A stretch of 64,000 nucleotides of DNA from Coleofasciculaceae cyanobacterium (lineage in GTDB: Bacteria > Cyanobacteriota > Cyanobacteriia > Cyanobacteriales > Xenococcaceae), in the NCBI GenBank assembly GCA_036703275.1, contig DATNPK010000018.1, positions 1 through 64,000 of the forward strand. Direction: 5' to 3'. Shown here in pieces: positions 39,489 to 48,893 of the stretch. The position numbers were made by a program, and so were the translations under genes. Every line of letters begins with the position of its first letter. Within the stretch, counting starts at the first letter, position 1. Below the pieces are notes generated by a model. That model saw nothing but the letters and a program-made list of their open reading frames with translations, was not told the origin of the DNA and searched no databases.

Positions 39489-39785
39489 TTATGTCCAATC
39501 TTGTTTTTCTCCCGTTTCAGTACGCCGATATACTGTCCCCACAGCATGAATGGCACGAGTTTTAGTATAAAGTTCATCTTCCGTTAGTTGCCAGGTATCT
39601 AAAGTCATCTGTAAATCTCGTTGAATGTCCCGCGCGCCTGGGAAGTCACGATAGCGAATGATCAGACGCGCTAATTCGACTAACTCGCGATCGCCTGGAT
39701 CTGATTGCACCTTTAGCAAATGATCGACTGTAATTCGATCCTTTTGATTTTGGGGGTGCTTTTGTTCTATATTGCTGTTGGTCAT
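39489..39785 (-). CDS. DUF3288 family protein
   Basis: 98 residues from ATG 39785; earlier ATGs fall in a dispersed repeat (39815-39842). Conserved parts: DRITVDHLLKVQ, ELARLIIRYRDFPGARDIQR and TKTRAIHAVGTVYRR. This is a cyanobacteria-restricted family of unknown function. No signal or membrane segment. Confidence 0.8.
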   Translation of the reverse strand: MTNSNIEQKHPQNQKDRITVDHLLKVQSDPGDRELVELARLIIRYRDFPGARDIQRDLQMTLDTWQLTEDELYTKTRAIHAVGTVYRRTETGEKQDWT

Positions 39786-39814
39786 AAGTTGAGAAAAGCT
39801 ATTAACCGTCGGCA

Positions 39815-39842
39815 ATTAGCCCTAAAGGATTCGCTTCGCATC
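39815..39842. repeat. CCCTAAAGGATTCGC-type dispersed repeat
   Basis: ATTAGCCCTAAAGGATTCGC then TTCGCATC. It lies just upstream of the DUF3288 start and shows why an upstream start would be wrong. Confidence 0.55.
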
Positions 39843-39871
39843 ACAATTAGCTCAAAAGAGAAAATTATTGA

Positions 39872-40159
39872 CTATTTCCGAATTTTACTGCTGGTCAAAA
39901 GAGGGAGTGGTTGGCGAGATGAATCAGGAGGAAGATAATATCTTACTGGCTTGGTAGCGATCGCCTGAGATTTTTTTTCTCCCTGTCGCCAGCGCATGAT
40001 CGCTCCTAGTAAAGCAATAAATAAGCCAATGGACAGTAAGCTCCCCCGTCCTCCGAGTCCTCCAATCAGAGCATCTGTTGCTCCTAAAATAAGGATAAAC
40101 CCAGAAACAGGTTCTTTACGATACACCGATCTCAAAAATCTTGCGAATAAAGGATTCAC
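39872..40159 (-). CDS. Small two-helix membrane protein, hypothetical
   Basis: 95 residues. Two hydrophobic segments, GFILILGATDALIGGLGG and LLSIGLFIALLGAIMRW, then a basic/proline-rich tail (PVRYYLPPDSSRQPL). I do not recognise a family. It lies upstream of and on the same strand as the DUF3288 gene, with 86 bases and a repeat between. Codon usage and HIP1 content look normal, so the gene is probably real. Confidence 0.6.
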   Translation of the reverse strand: MNPLFARFLRSVYRKEPVSGFILILGATDALIGGLGGRGSLLSIGLFIALLGAIMRWRQGEKKSQAIATKPVRYYLPPDSSRQPLPLLTSSKIRK

Positions 40160-40298
40160 TATCTTTTGCTTAGGTAAACAAGAATATTATATCTAACAAG
40201 TTATCTCACAAATTGCTTTAATTGTCAGTTTATTATAATTTTTCTCTGCTTCGATCGGCTATGATACTCTAATCTCAGAATGTAAATGCAGTCAATCG

Positions 40299-41996
40299 AT
40301 GGGAGAAAACAGCCCATTTGCTGCTCAATTGGCGAATAAGTTCAAGTTGTCACTCAAACTAAATCAAAGTTTTTTTCAATCTTTAGTTACCGCATTTGCT
40401 AGATTTTTAGTTTGCTGCGTTATATTTGCCGCTGCTTCAGCCAAAGCCAATTCCCAAGAGTCTTTAGGCAAATTTAATCGACAAAGACTGACTCCTGAAA
40501 GTATACCTACCAGGAACAATTCTTTTAAGCCGATTTAAAATCATCAACAATCGGGTGATTCCTGAAGCTAGACTCAAACAATTACTCCAACCTTACTTGT
40601 TTCGTCCTGTTACCTTTGTCAAGCTATTAGAAGTACAGCAAGCTATCACTCAGCTATACGTCGAACAAGGTTATTTTACTTCTGGTGCTTATATTCCTCC
40701 CCAAACAATTAACAATCGCACTATCAAAATTGAAATCATTGAAGGCAAAATTGAAGAGATCGAGATTTATGGACTGAAGCAACTGCGTCGAGAGTATGTC
40801 CGTAGCCGTCTGGCGATCGCAACCAAAGCACTATTAAATCAAGAAAAATTACTCAATGCGCTACAGCTATTACAGTTAAATCCACTGATCGAAAGCATCT
40901 CGGCAGAATTATCTAAGGGAATAAATCCAGGGGAAAGCTTTCTAGAGGTAAAAATTGAAGAAGCAGATTCTTTTAGCACCGAGTTGAATCTTGATAATTA
41001 TCGAACTCCTAGCGTTGGTTCGTTTAGTCGCCAAATATCTATCGGGGAGGATAATTTGTTAGGATTTGGCGATCGCTTTAATGTTTCTTATGTTATTAAT
41101 GAAGGCAGCGACTCTTTGGAAGACTTAAGCTATGTTATCCCTTTGGGAGCTTATAACGGTGAAGTTAGACTAGCCTACAGCCTGAGCAACAACCAAATTA
41201 TTAGCGAACCATTCCAAGACTTAGATTTAGCCAGCGAAAACGACTATTATGAGGCTACATATCGCCAGCCTTTATATCAGACACCACAGGATATTACGAT
41301 TGGCGTAACTTTCAGGCGACAGAATTCACAGCTTTTATTAATGGATCGCGGCTTTCCTTTTTTAACCAGAGGCTCAGATAACCAAGGAAAAACTCAAATT
41401 CCTACCTTCGTCTGTTTCAAGAATATAGCGATCGCAGCAATGAGCATGTATTTGCAGTTCGTTCTCAGTTTAGTATTGGTATTGATGCTTTTGATGCCAC
41501 AATTAATAGTAATAATGTACCTGATAGTAAGTTTTTAATTTGGCGAGGACAGGCACAATATTTAAAATGGCTAACTCCGAAAACTACTATTGTGTTGCGT
41601 TCGGATTTACAGTTAGCAGATCGTTCCCTGGTTGCTTTAGAGCAGTTTAGTTCTGGCGGTGCGTTAAGTGTTCGAGGCTATAGTCAAGAGAGGGTTTTAG
41701 GAGATAATGGCTTTTTTTTCTCGGCTGAGTTGCGTAATACCCTATGGCAAATACCCAAACGAGATCTAACCCTAGAGCTAAATCCTTTTTTTGATTTTGG
41801 TCGGGTTTGGAATTGTGATAATTTGCCCTTAGAATTAAATACCTTGCCTTCTTTGGGTTTTGGACTTCAGCTATCGGTAGGTGAAACTTTGACAACACGA
41901 ATAGATTGGGGATTTCCTTTAATTGATGATGATTCAGTGGGAGATTCTTTGCAGGAAAACGGAGTTTATTTTTCAGTAAAATTTAAGCCTTTTTGA
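40299..41996 (+). pseudogene. TpsB/ShlB-family outer-membrane transporter with two frameshifts
   Basis: Three frames together make about 565 residues, the full length of a two-partner-secretion TpsB (FhaC/ShlB) protein. Frame 1 (from ATG 40299) gives a cytoplasmic-looking lead, a signal segment (FARFLVCCVIFAAASA) and a linker. A frameshift near 40500-40515 leads to the POTRA domain (LSRFKIINNRVIPEARL, then VQQAITQLYVEQGYFTSGAY) and the first half of the barrel. A second shift, a one-base loss near 41400, leads to YLRLFQEYSDRSNEHV and the rest of the barrel, including GGALSVRGYSQERVLGDNG (the lid-loop region with the VRGY motif) and a final strand ending in Phe. Every domain is intact in sequence. 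No TpsA partner is in the window. Confidence 0.85.
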
Positions 41997-42052
41997 GCTA
42001 AGCCAGCTTTATTTTCGCTCGGTTATCGTGAACAAGTTAAGGATTGCTAAAA

Positions 42053-42346
42053 ATGCGAGTAAGATTACAAGACAATATTTTATATATTGACCATGAAGAT
42101 TTGCCAACCCATAAAAAAGGTGGTTCTGTAGTACGTAATAGTTATTTTTGGGCATTAAAATCGATCGCCTGTTTTACCTCTAGAGATAAAGATTGGGAAT
42201 ACGAGCGCGAAGTTTGGGTGGCTCTGGCTAGAATGTTAATCTCCTTTACAGAGTCTGGATACTTAGGCGATCGCGAAACATTTCTCGAATTTTCTGAAGA
42301 TACTCCAATTCCCGACGAGTTACGTTCTGTTTCCAGCTACTTATAA
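42053..42346 (+). CDS. Hypothetical protein, cyanobacterial
   Basis: 97 residues from ATG 42053 (TTG 42044 is possible). Contents: an N-terminal RVRLQDNILYIDHEDLPTHK strand-rich part, then EVWVALARMLISFTESGYLG. No signal peptide, membrane helix or recognised domain. It lies just after the broken TpsB gene. Confidence 0.55.
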   Translation: MRVRLQDNILYIDHEDLPTHKKGGSVVRNSYFWALKSIACFTSRDKDWEYEREVWVALARMLISFTESGYLGDRETFLEFSEDTPIPDELRSVSSYL

Positions 42347-42411
42347 CCAAGATAAATTACTCAAAGCCTACTTGCTACTTTCCTAGCCATTTCAAGAAGG
42401 TGTAACGTCGA

Positions 42412-42702
42412 TTATTCTTCCCCGCCGATCCATAAAATTTTTAATGCCATAGTTGCAAAGCCGATCGCAGCTAAAGATTTCAAGAGTTTTTCAGGCAAAA
42501 ATTGCGCCACCGCACCTCCAGCTAAAACACCAAGCAAACTAGCCAGAATCAACGCCACTGTCGAACCGATAAATACGGCGCGGGGATTATTAGAACTACC
42601 ACCCAGAGCGATCGCAGCAAGCTGGCTTTTATCGCCAATTTCCGCCAAAAAAACGGTAACAAAGCTAATTCCAATAAGTTGCCAATCTATTCCATTTAAC
42701 AT
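42412..42702 (-). CDS. Half-size UPF0016 (TMEM165/Gdt1-type) cation exporter, subunit B
   Basis: 96 residues with three hydrophobic helices and the family motif ExGDK(S/T) in FLAEIGDKSQLAAIALGG. UPF0016 proteins export Mn2+ or Ca2+ in exchange for H+; in cyanobacteria Mnx keeps cytoplasmic Mn2+ low and supplies the thylakoid lumen for photosystem II. Most homologs carry two such motifs in one chain; here each half is a separate gene, the other 30 bases away on the same strand, so the pair should form a heterodimer. Confidence 0.85.
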   Translation of the reverse strand: MLNGIDWQLIGISFVTVFLAEIGDKSQLAAIALGGSSNNPRAVFIGSTVALILASLLGVLAGGAVAQFLPEKLLKSLAAIGFATMALKILWIGGEE

Positions 42703-42732
42703 TTAATCTGCACCATTTAGCTTAGAGTTAGC

Positions 42733-43089
42733 TTAAAGATTAATTATGTCACTAATCAACCAGGCGGTAATAAATAGCAACAGGATAGCGACAGATAAGT
42801 CTAAGGTTTCGGGAGCAAGTTTTTTGGATAACCAATAGCCAATAGAAACTCCAATTAAACTAGTTGCAATTAAAGCCAAAGCTGAACCAACAAATACAAT
42901 CCAAGGTGCTTGGGATTCGGCACTCATTAACAGAGTAACTAATTGAGTTTTATCTCCCATTTCTGCCAGAAAAATAGTGATAAAAGTCGAGCTAAAAACT
43001 AACCAAAAGTTATTTTGCTGCTTTGATTGAAAATTGGCTGGTGGTGCTTCAGTAATTGGTTTAAGAGATTTGCGATCGCTAGTTGCCAT
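42733..43089 (-). CDS. Half-size UPF0016 (TMEM165/Gdt1-type) cation exporter, subunit A
   Basis: 118 residues from ATG 43089. A soluble basic N-terminus of about 30 residues precedes three helices; the motif reads FLAEMGDKTQLVTLLMSAES. It is upstream of the second half gene (42412-42702) on the same strand. Together they supply the two ExGDK motifs of a full-length exporter. The longer upstream start at 43125 is less likely. Confidence 0.85.
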   Translation of the reverse strand: MATSDRKSLKPITEAPPANFQSKQQNNFWLVFSSTFITIFLAEMGDKTQLVTLLMSAESQAPWIVFVGSALALIATSLIGVSIGYWLSKKLAPETLDLSVAILLLFITAWLISDIINL

Positions 43090-43246
43090 TAATTTGTGTG
43101 GTTCTAGTGAAATTAATACTTCCAAGTTTGATTTATCGTCGATTAATCTTTGCTATTGTCGCAAAATTTTGTCGGAAACTCCAAAGAATTAATGATTAGA
43201 GTTCTAAAGACCATCAACCAAATAGTAAGATAATGATGCTAATATT

Positions 43247-44224
43247 TTGATGTTTCGTTGTCCCTTTTCTCTTGTTTTTATGCCTTTCTTCCGCCAAGAC
43301 GAACAGCTAGCCGAAATTGCTCATCAGATTTTACAAAGGACTAGAGAACAATTTCCGACTCTAACTAGAGATAAAATTGCTTTGACCTGGATCGTCTACG
43401 AACAACCCGTAATTGTTAACACTGGTGGGGCATTGTCTGCTGCGGAGTTTTGGCAATATCAGGTTAAAGGATTTAGTTATCGCGGAGTTGAAAGAATATA
43501 TCCTGCCAGCTTAGTAAAACTGTTTTATTTGGTGGCGATACAGGAATGGTTACAGGGGGAAATGGTAACAGAGTCAACAGAATTGAATCGGGCGATTCGG
43601 GATGCCATTGTCGAATCAAGCAATGATGCTACAGGCTTACTCGTAGACGTTTTGACAGGGACTACTAGTGGTCCAGAATTACCCCTCAAGCCGTTTGAAA
43701 CTTGGCAACAGCAGCGCAATATAGTTAATCGCTACTTTAAGTCTCTGGGATGGGAAGAATTGGAAAGCATTAATGTTAATCAAAAAACTTGGTGTGATGG
43801 TGCTTATGGTAGAGAAAGAGCCTTTTTAGGAGAATTAATGGACAATCGCAATATGCTAACTACTGATGCGGTTGCCAGACTATTACATAGTATTGTTGGC
43901 GGGGTTGCAGTCTCATCAGAGCGATCGCAAAAAATGATGCAGTTGCTCAAGCGTAGCCTTAATCCGACAGAATTTAGCGATCGCGAGGAGGAAAACCAAA
44001 TCACTGGTTTTTTGGGCGCAAGCTTGCCCAGTAATGCTCAAATATGGTCAAAAGCTGGCTGGATGAGTCGAGTACGTCACGATGCTGCTTATATTGAACT
44101 ACCCAACGTTTCACCTTATTTACTGACCGTTTTTACTGAAGGTAAGGATAACGCCCAGAATAAATCTATTTTACCGTTTATTTCTCAATCCATTGTTGAA
44201 GCAATGACAGTAATTAGTAATTAG
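43247..44224 (+). CDS. Class A beta-lactamase-like serine hydrolase
   Basis: 325 residues. Active-site motifs of the penicillin-binding/class A fold are present: SLVK (Ser88-Lys91), SND (125-127) and KAG (in WSKAGWMSRVRH). The KTG motif of true beta-lactamases reads KAG and the SDN motif SND, so beta-lactam hydrolysis is not assured; a DD-peptidase or esterase is as likely. No clear Sec signal, unless MFRCPFSLVFMPF is a short signal. It is isolated between the UPF0016 genes and the SafE fusion. Confidence 0.78.
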   Translation: MMFRCPFSLVFMPFFRQDEQLAEIAHQILQRTREQFPTLTRDKIALTWIVYEQPVIVNTGGALSAAEFWQYQVKGFSYRGVERIYPASLVKLFYLVAIQEWLQGEMVTESTELNRAIRDAIVESSNDATGLLVDVLTGTTSGPELPLKPFETWQQQRNIVNRYFKSLGWEELESINVNQKTWCDGAYGRERAFLGELMDNRNMLTTDAVARLLHSIVGGVAVSSERSQKMMQLLKRSLNPTEFSDREEENQITGFLGASLPSNAQIWSKAGWMSRVRHDAAYIELPNVSPYLLTVFTEGKDNAQNKSILPFISQSIVEAMTVISN

Positions 44225-44256
44225 TAATTAGTAATTAGTAAGTAATTAGTAATTAA
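44211..44256. repeat. Tandem TAATTAG repeat
   Basis: TAATTAGTAATTAGTAATTA units, seven bases each, at the end of the hydrolase gene and in the gap. Seen also at about 8520 and 31545 in shorter form. Confidence 0.6.
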
Positions 44257-45467
44257 CTTTTAGGTGGAACATGGGCTTTTTGGTGACCGATGATTTTCCC
44301 AAACCAAGTCGATCTTGCTAATAAAATTAAAGCTCCTAGCAAAATAATAGCGATCGCCCTTAATTTGCTATCGAGACTTAACTGCAAGTCTCCTAAATAG
44401 TGAGAACCCAACAATACGGTATGACCGACAGCTAAAATCAAAGCAGGAACAGTTAATAGATGAATTTTGCGCCAGCGTTTACCAAATTTTTTTTGTAGGC
44501 GATCGCTACTAGTAACTGCCGCGGGAAGCATTAGAAATAAGCTCACGATTCCACCCGCCATCCCCAGACGATGTTGCGGTAACATAAAGGCGATCGCATC
44601 TAAATTCCAGTTGAGTGAATGGTCTAACATATGTGCTGTATGTGCCAGTGCCAAAACAAAAGCTCCCACTCCAACTGCCCGACGATATTGTAGGGGTGCT
44701 TGCCAAAAATTACTCAAAGGGCGTGCTGCCAAAGCCAACATCAGCAACAGCAATGCGCCATGTCCTGTATAGTCTACCATCGCATCTGTGCGTAATAGAG
44801 TCAGAACCCCAATCGCCAAAGTTACCCATCCTCCCAAACGAAATAGCTGGCTGCGCCGATCTGCGCTTACCCTGGAAGCGGATACTCCTACCCCTAACAT
44901 CATCGGTGCTGTACCTAAGCCAAAACAGAACATCGTAACTGCACCAGCAAATAAACTTCCTGTTTCCACCGCCTTTAGTTGTGCTGTATACAAAAAACCA
45001 CAGGGAATTAAACCCCAAACCCCACCCAGTAAAGCAGGTGTCCACCATTGCTGTTGAGTTGAAAGCTGGTTCATTCCCGAACTTAGTCGGTGATGAATTC
45101 TTCCCTGTAAAGGATGCAAAAAAGGTAAGCGGGGTAACCAATTGGGTTTTATCTGTCCTAAACTTAACCAAATCAGCAAGATCCCCGTAAAAACTGCCAT
45201 AAACTGTCTTAGACTGCTGCCAATGCCTGCTAGCTGCCCACTAGCAACCACAATTGTACCTAATCCACCTAGAGCAGCACCAACCAAGGTATAGCTAAGA
45301 ACTCTGCCAATATTTAAGAGAAAATGGAACTGTAATCCGCTAATTTGAGCGGGATGATTATCTTGTTGAGATAAAGCCAAAGCTACAGTTAAAGGGCCAC
45401 ACATACCCATACAATGACCAAAACTTCCCAAAAATCCCAAGGCAACAATAAGCAGTAAATCTAACAC
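44253..45467 (-). CDS. SafE/UreH2-like domain fused to a ferric-reductase-like membrane domain
   Basis: 404 residues with about 12 helices. The N-terminal half (1-245) is of the TauE/SafE, UreH-like group: HCMGMC at residues 18-23 followed by GP, and IPCGFLY at 154-160. This group handles sulfur compounds or copper in the inner membrane. The second half (255-390) has the ferric-reductase-like/MsrQ pattern of spaced His: HTAHMLDH (276, 279, 283), KIH (336), H349 and H356, probably heme ligands. The two halves in one chain suggest an electron path from the C-terminal heme domain to the Cys-containing N-terminal domain, perhaps for copper or disulfide reduction. The fusion is an inference from sequence. 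Confidence 0.75.
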   Translation of the reverse strand: MLDLLLIVALGFLGSFGHCMGMCGPLTVALALSQQDNHPAQISGLQFHFLLNIGRVLSYTLVGAALGGLGTIVVASGQLAGIGSSLRQFMAVFTGILLIWLSLGQIKPNWLPRLPFLHPLQGRIHHRLSSGMNQLSTQQQWWTPALLGGVWGLIPCGFLYTAQLKAVETGSLFAGAVTMFCFGLGTAPMMLGVGVSASRVSADRRSQLFRLGGWVTLAIGVLTLLRTDAMVDYTGHGALLLLMLALAARPLSNFWQAPLQYRRAVGVGAFVLALAHTAHMLDHSLNWNLDAIAFMLPQHRLGMAGGIVSLFLMLPAAVTSSDRLQKKFGKRWRKIHLLTVPALILAVGHTVLLGSHYLGDLQLSLDSKLRAIAIILLGALILLARSTWFGKIIGHQKAHVPPKS

Positions 45468-45557
45468 GGTTTTTGTTTAGCAATAACTTCCTTCTTTATT
45501 CCTAGCAGATTGAATATAAAATGTTGAGTAATCTCTGACTATCGATCGAATAGTTAA

Positions 45558-46889
45558 TTACATCCAACTATCCAAAAAAGAGCCTTGGCTGATTCCTGTG
45601 AGACGACGATATTGAATTACTGCTTCTGCTTCGCTTAATCCTGCAACAATATCTACCGCCATCCTAGTTTGTTCTTGGCTCAATTGCTTTGTGTCGTCTA
45701 AGTTAGCTTCAATTTCTAAAAATTCTTTAACAAACCGTGCAGGGATAAAACTGAGATCGCGATCGCTAATTGCCTGGAGATAAATTTCAAACAGGGTTTT
45801 AATAATTCTTTTTTGTCCGTATCTTTGAGTAGCTAAACGAGGATTAGAAATAACGTAAGACCAAACAATACGCTGGAGAAATTTAAGTTCTTCTTCTCGA
45901 TTACGATTATATTTTAAATAACCGCGATCGCCATATTCGGTGCTTAGCTGTACTGACTGGACATAGGTTTGAATCAGCTGCGAGCTAACGCGTTTAATTT
46001 GGGCTTTTTGTTCAAAAGAACCAGGCGGATATTGCCCTTTTAAATTGTAAGTTGCATTAAGAAAGTTTTGGAAGCGGTGAGGATTAGCTTTGACCACCTT
46101 GGCCACTCGATTATTGGGAGATACTCGTAGCCATTCTGTAATAAAGCGGTCTAGTTCATCCCAGTCTGTTGCTAATAGCTCTAAAGGAATTAAACCAGCC
46201 AAATAAAAGTCTTCTAAGTCATGAACGCTGTAGGTAATATCATCGGCAAAATCCATGATGCTAGCTTCAATTGACTGCGAGTCTCCAGGTTCTAAGCGAG
46301 CAAATAAAAAGGCTTCGCGGTCTAGATTATAAATCGAAAACTTGTGATGTCTTTTGGAAGTACTGTCAGGCGATCGCAACCAGGGATATTTTAAAACGGC
46401 ATTTAGAGTAGCTCTGGTTAAATTTAAGCCATAGTAATCGATGCGATGGATTGCCAACCTAGTCAGAATCCGAAAAGATTGGGCGTTACCCTCAAAACCA
46501 TCAGTTAAACCAGCTTTCATCGCACAAGCATTTAGTTCTTCTTCTGCTGTATGACCAAAGGGAGGATGTCCCAAATCATGAGCTAAAGCGGCAGCTTCCA
46601 CTACGTCTGGATCTACCTCGCCGATTGCCTTCGCTACTTCTGGTTGTTCTGCTGCTAGTCTTTCGGCTAATCTGCGAGCTACCTGCGCGACTTTCAAAGA
46701 GTGAGTTAAACGATTGTGAAATACATGACCTTCTTGCGCCGTCAAAACTTGAGTAATTTGTGCTAAACGCCGAAATGCAGAAGAATATAAAACGCGATCG
46801 CGATCTACCTGAAAAGATTTGCGACTATCTCCTGGCTTGTCTCTCCGATTGCCAAAAGGATTATGCTGTCTTTGTTGTCTTTTCGACAT
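45558..46889 (-). CDS. dgt: Deoxyguanosinetriphosphate triphosphohydrolase
   Basis: 443 residues from ATG 46889. HD-domain phosphohydrolase with RRLAQITQVL, NRLTHSLKVAQVARRLAERL and the HD metal site ALAHDLGHPPFGHTAEE, then FADDITYSVHDLEDFY. It hydrolyses dGTP to deoxyguanosine and triphosphate and keeps dNTP pools in check. The frame extends 18 codons upstream (ATG at 46943) but the true start with SKRQQRQHNPF is standard. Downstream in the same direction of the small gene at 46992. Confidence 0.92.
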   Translation of the reverse strand: MSKRQQRQHNPFGNRRDKPGDSRKSFQVDRDRVLYSSAFRRLAQITQVLTAQEGHVFHNRLTHSLKVAQVARRLAERLAAEQPEVAKAIGEVDPDVVEAAALAHDLGHPPFGHTAEEELNACAMKAGLTDGFEGNAQSFRILTRLAIHRIDYYGLNLTRATLNAVLKYPWLRSPDSTSKRHHKFSIYNLDREAFLFARLEPGDSQSIEASIMDFADDITYSVHDLEDFYLAGLIPLELLATDWDELDRFITEWLRVSPNNRVAKVVKANPHRFQNFLNATYNLKGQYPPGSFEQKAQIKRVSSQLIQTYVQSVQLSTEYGDRGYLKYNRNREEELKFLQRIVWSYVISNPRLATQRYGQKRIIKTLFEIYLQAISDRDLSFIPARFVKEFLEIEANLDDTKQLSQEQTRMAVDIVAGLSEAEAVIQYRRLTGISQGSFLDSWM

Positions 46890-46991
46890 AATTAATAAGC
46901 AACCATCAACTAAAATTTGGCATAAAAAAAGACATACTATCATCTAGATAGTAAGCCTTGAGTAATAATTTAGCTGTATTCCCAGCGAAAA

Positions 46992-47207
46992 TTATAAAAT
47001 CTCTAAATCCCAGGTAGAATTAAACTTGGCTTTACCCTCTTCGACTAACCGCCAAGCAGCTTCTTTGAGGGTTCGATGAGACAGCTTAGTTGACTCACTT
47101 AAGTTGCCTCCTAATTCTTGCAGACTTATGGGCGTTTGATGTTCTTGAAATTCGTTGAGTAGCAGATGTCTAGCTTGTTCTGCTTGTTCGACAGAAGATG
47201 ATTTCAT
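46992..47207 (-). CDS. Small hypothetical protein, possible winged-helix
   Basis: 71 residues. Helical, with TPISLQELGGNLSESTKLSH then RTLKEAAWRLVEEGKA, resembling a short winged-helix or regulator motif. No family recognised. On the same strand just upstream of dgt (about 100 bases), so perhaps the same transcript. Confidence 0.55.
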   Translation of the reverse strand: MKSSSVEQAEQARHLLLNEFQEHQTPISLQELGGNLSESTKLSHRTLKEAAWRLVEEGKAKFNSTWDLEIL

Positions 47208-47535
47208 TGCGGGTACTAGTCGAGTTGAAGATATTAAAGCATAGTACTATATGTAGCGCTTGACGATTTATTCATCTAATCAAGGCCCTATCTATAGTGC
47301 CGTATACTATTATGCAGCAAGATTGCTCAAAGCGTAACTCCATTGGTAATTTTTTTAACCAATTCGTAATCTTTAGATAAATGCAATTTAATGGAATGAT
47401 GATCGACGTTAGATTAAAACCAAACCGTAATTATTGAAAAATTTTAGTCTTCACGCTCCAACTCTGGCATATTGGTCGTGCTACGATGCCGAAGATAGTT
47501 ATAAGCAGTAAGTTAATTTAACAAGTTAATTTCTT
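47208..47535. other. Intergenic region between the small gene and the HAD gene
   Basis: Divergent promoter region. Contains an inverted repeat ATTGGT…ACCAAT around a T-run at about 47342-47363. No gene seen. Confidence 0.45.
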
Positions 47536-48315
47536 ATGTCTCAAAAAATTCCTCATATCTTGGCATTAGACTTTGATGGTGTAATTTGTGATGGTTTAAT
47601 TGAGTATTTTGTCAGTACTAAACAAGCCTATCAACAAATATGGTCTGAAGCTGTGGATGACAGCCTTGCACCCATGTTTTATCGCTTACGCCCTGTAATT
47701 GAAACTGGTTGGGAAATGCCGATTTTACTACGAGCGTTGGTCTTGGGAGTTGCTGAAGTAGAAATCTTGGAAAATTTTCAGGCGATCGCTTTACAAATAA
47801 CCGAATCTGAAGGGTTAAAAAAGCAAGCAGTGGTGCAACAGTTAGATCGAGTTAGAGATAACTGGATCGAGAATAATTTAGCTGATTGGCTCAAGCTACA
47901 TCGTTTCTACCCTGGAGTAATTGAGCGTCTCCAACAAATAGTTAATTCCGCGGTTGAATTGTATATTATCACTACCAAAGAAGGGCGTTTTGCCCAAAAG
48001 TTACTAACACAAGAGGGCATAAATTTATCTATGGCTCAAATTTTCGGCAAAGAAAGTAAACGCCCTAAATATGAAACCTTGAGAATTTTGCGAGACAGAC
48101 ATCAACAGCCAGGAGAAGATATTAGTATTTTCTTTGTCGAGGATCGACTCAAAGCTTTACAGCAGGTAATACAACAGACTGACTTAGAATCTGTAGAATT
48201 ATTTTTGGCAGATTGGGGCTATAATCTCCAAGGCGATCGCTATTTAGCATCTCAATCTCAGCGAATCCAAATATTGTCTCTAGAGCAATTCCAGCAGGAC
48301 TTTATCGCCTGGTAA
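47536..48315 (+). CDS. HAD-superfamily hydrolase
   Basis: 259 residues. Motif I LALDFDGVICDG with nucleophile Asp11 or 13; motif II in ELYIITTKEGRFAQ; motif III Lys in KESKRPKYETLR; motif IV Glu/Asp in FFVEDRLKAL. Phosphatase of unknown substrate, likely a small phosphorylated metabolite. Alone on the plus strand, convergent with the ComFB gene. Confidence 0.82.
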   Translation: MSQKIPHILALDFDGVICDGLIEYFVSTKQAYQQIWSEAVDDSLAPMFYRLRPVIETGWEMPILLRALVLGVAEVEILENFQAIALQITESEGLKKQAVVQQLDRVRDNWIENNLADWLKLHRFYPGVIERLQQIVNSAVELYIITTKEGRFAQKLLTQEGINLSMAQIFGKESKRPKYETLRILRDRHQQPGEDISIFFVEDRLKALQQVIQQTDLESVELFLADWGYNLQGDRYLASQSQRIQILSLEQFQQDFIAW

Positions 48316-48368
48316 AAAACCTATAACAAGATAATCGACTAACAGCAGTCTAAAAATTGCTAGCTTTA

Positions 48369-48893
48369 TTATTTATAAGCAGAATCTCCCCAAAGACCAC
48401 TAGATCTAGAACGAACTTTTCGCGCATTAGCTTCTGTGGGATCCTGAGCTTTCAATTCAGCTAATATAGGCTTAACTAGCTTAATAATGTTTTTCCAGGT
48501 TAAATCTTTTTCTGGTAAATAGTCAGCTAATTCTTGTAAAGCAGCTTGAGCTTCTTGAATACTTTGGTCGATTTCAGCCTCATTTTCTGCTAATAAAGGA
48601 GTAGAAGTACGCAAAAGATCTTGTTGAACCGCTGCAAATCCTTTACGCACTTCTTGAGTAATTTTGACGCTATATTCTGAACGTCCTTTAAGTTTTTGTT
48701 TATTAAATCCTTGTTGAGAGGAAGCATATAAAGCGGGTAATCTATTGAGTGCATAAGTGGCTACTTCAAGAGGATTAATAAATTTTTTGATATTATTAGG
48801 AAGCCGAACCATCTGTCTATCGATTTCATCAGAAACTAATACTTCCATAACGTTGCGATTAATGTAATCCTTTTCTGGTCGGTTATTTTTCAT
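48369..48893 (-). CDS. ComFB-domain protein
   Basis: 174 residues. The ComFB region (about 10-95) has YINRNVMEVLVSDEIDRQMV and INPLEVATYALNRLPALYAS. Late-competence ComFB-like proteins in cyanobacteria include CdgR, a c-di-GMP receptor that affects cell size. A Glu-rich helical tail and a basic Ser-Arg end (VRSRSSGLW) follow. Function in this organism is not shown. Neighbour on one side is cphA on the same strand, with about 280 bases between. Confidence 0.75.
   Translation of the reverse strand: MKNNRPEKDYINRNVMEVLVSDEIDRQMVRLPNNIKKFINPLEVATYALNRLPALYASSQQGFNKQKLKGRSEYSVKITQEVRKGFAAVQQDLLRTSTPLLAENEAEIDQSIQEAQAALQELADYLPEKDLTWKNIIKLVKPILAELKAQDPTEANARKVRSRSSGLWGDSAYK

Noticed and set aside
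44467-45190. Several long frames overlapping the SafE fusion gene
   Set aside because: Shadow frames of the 44253-45467 gene; no signatures of their own.
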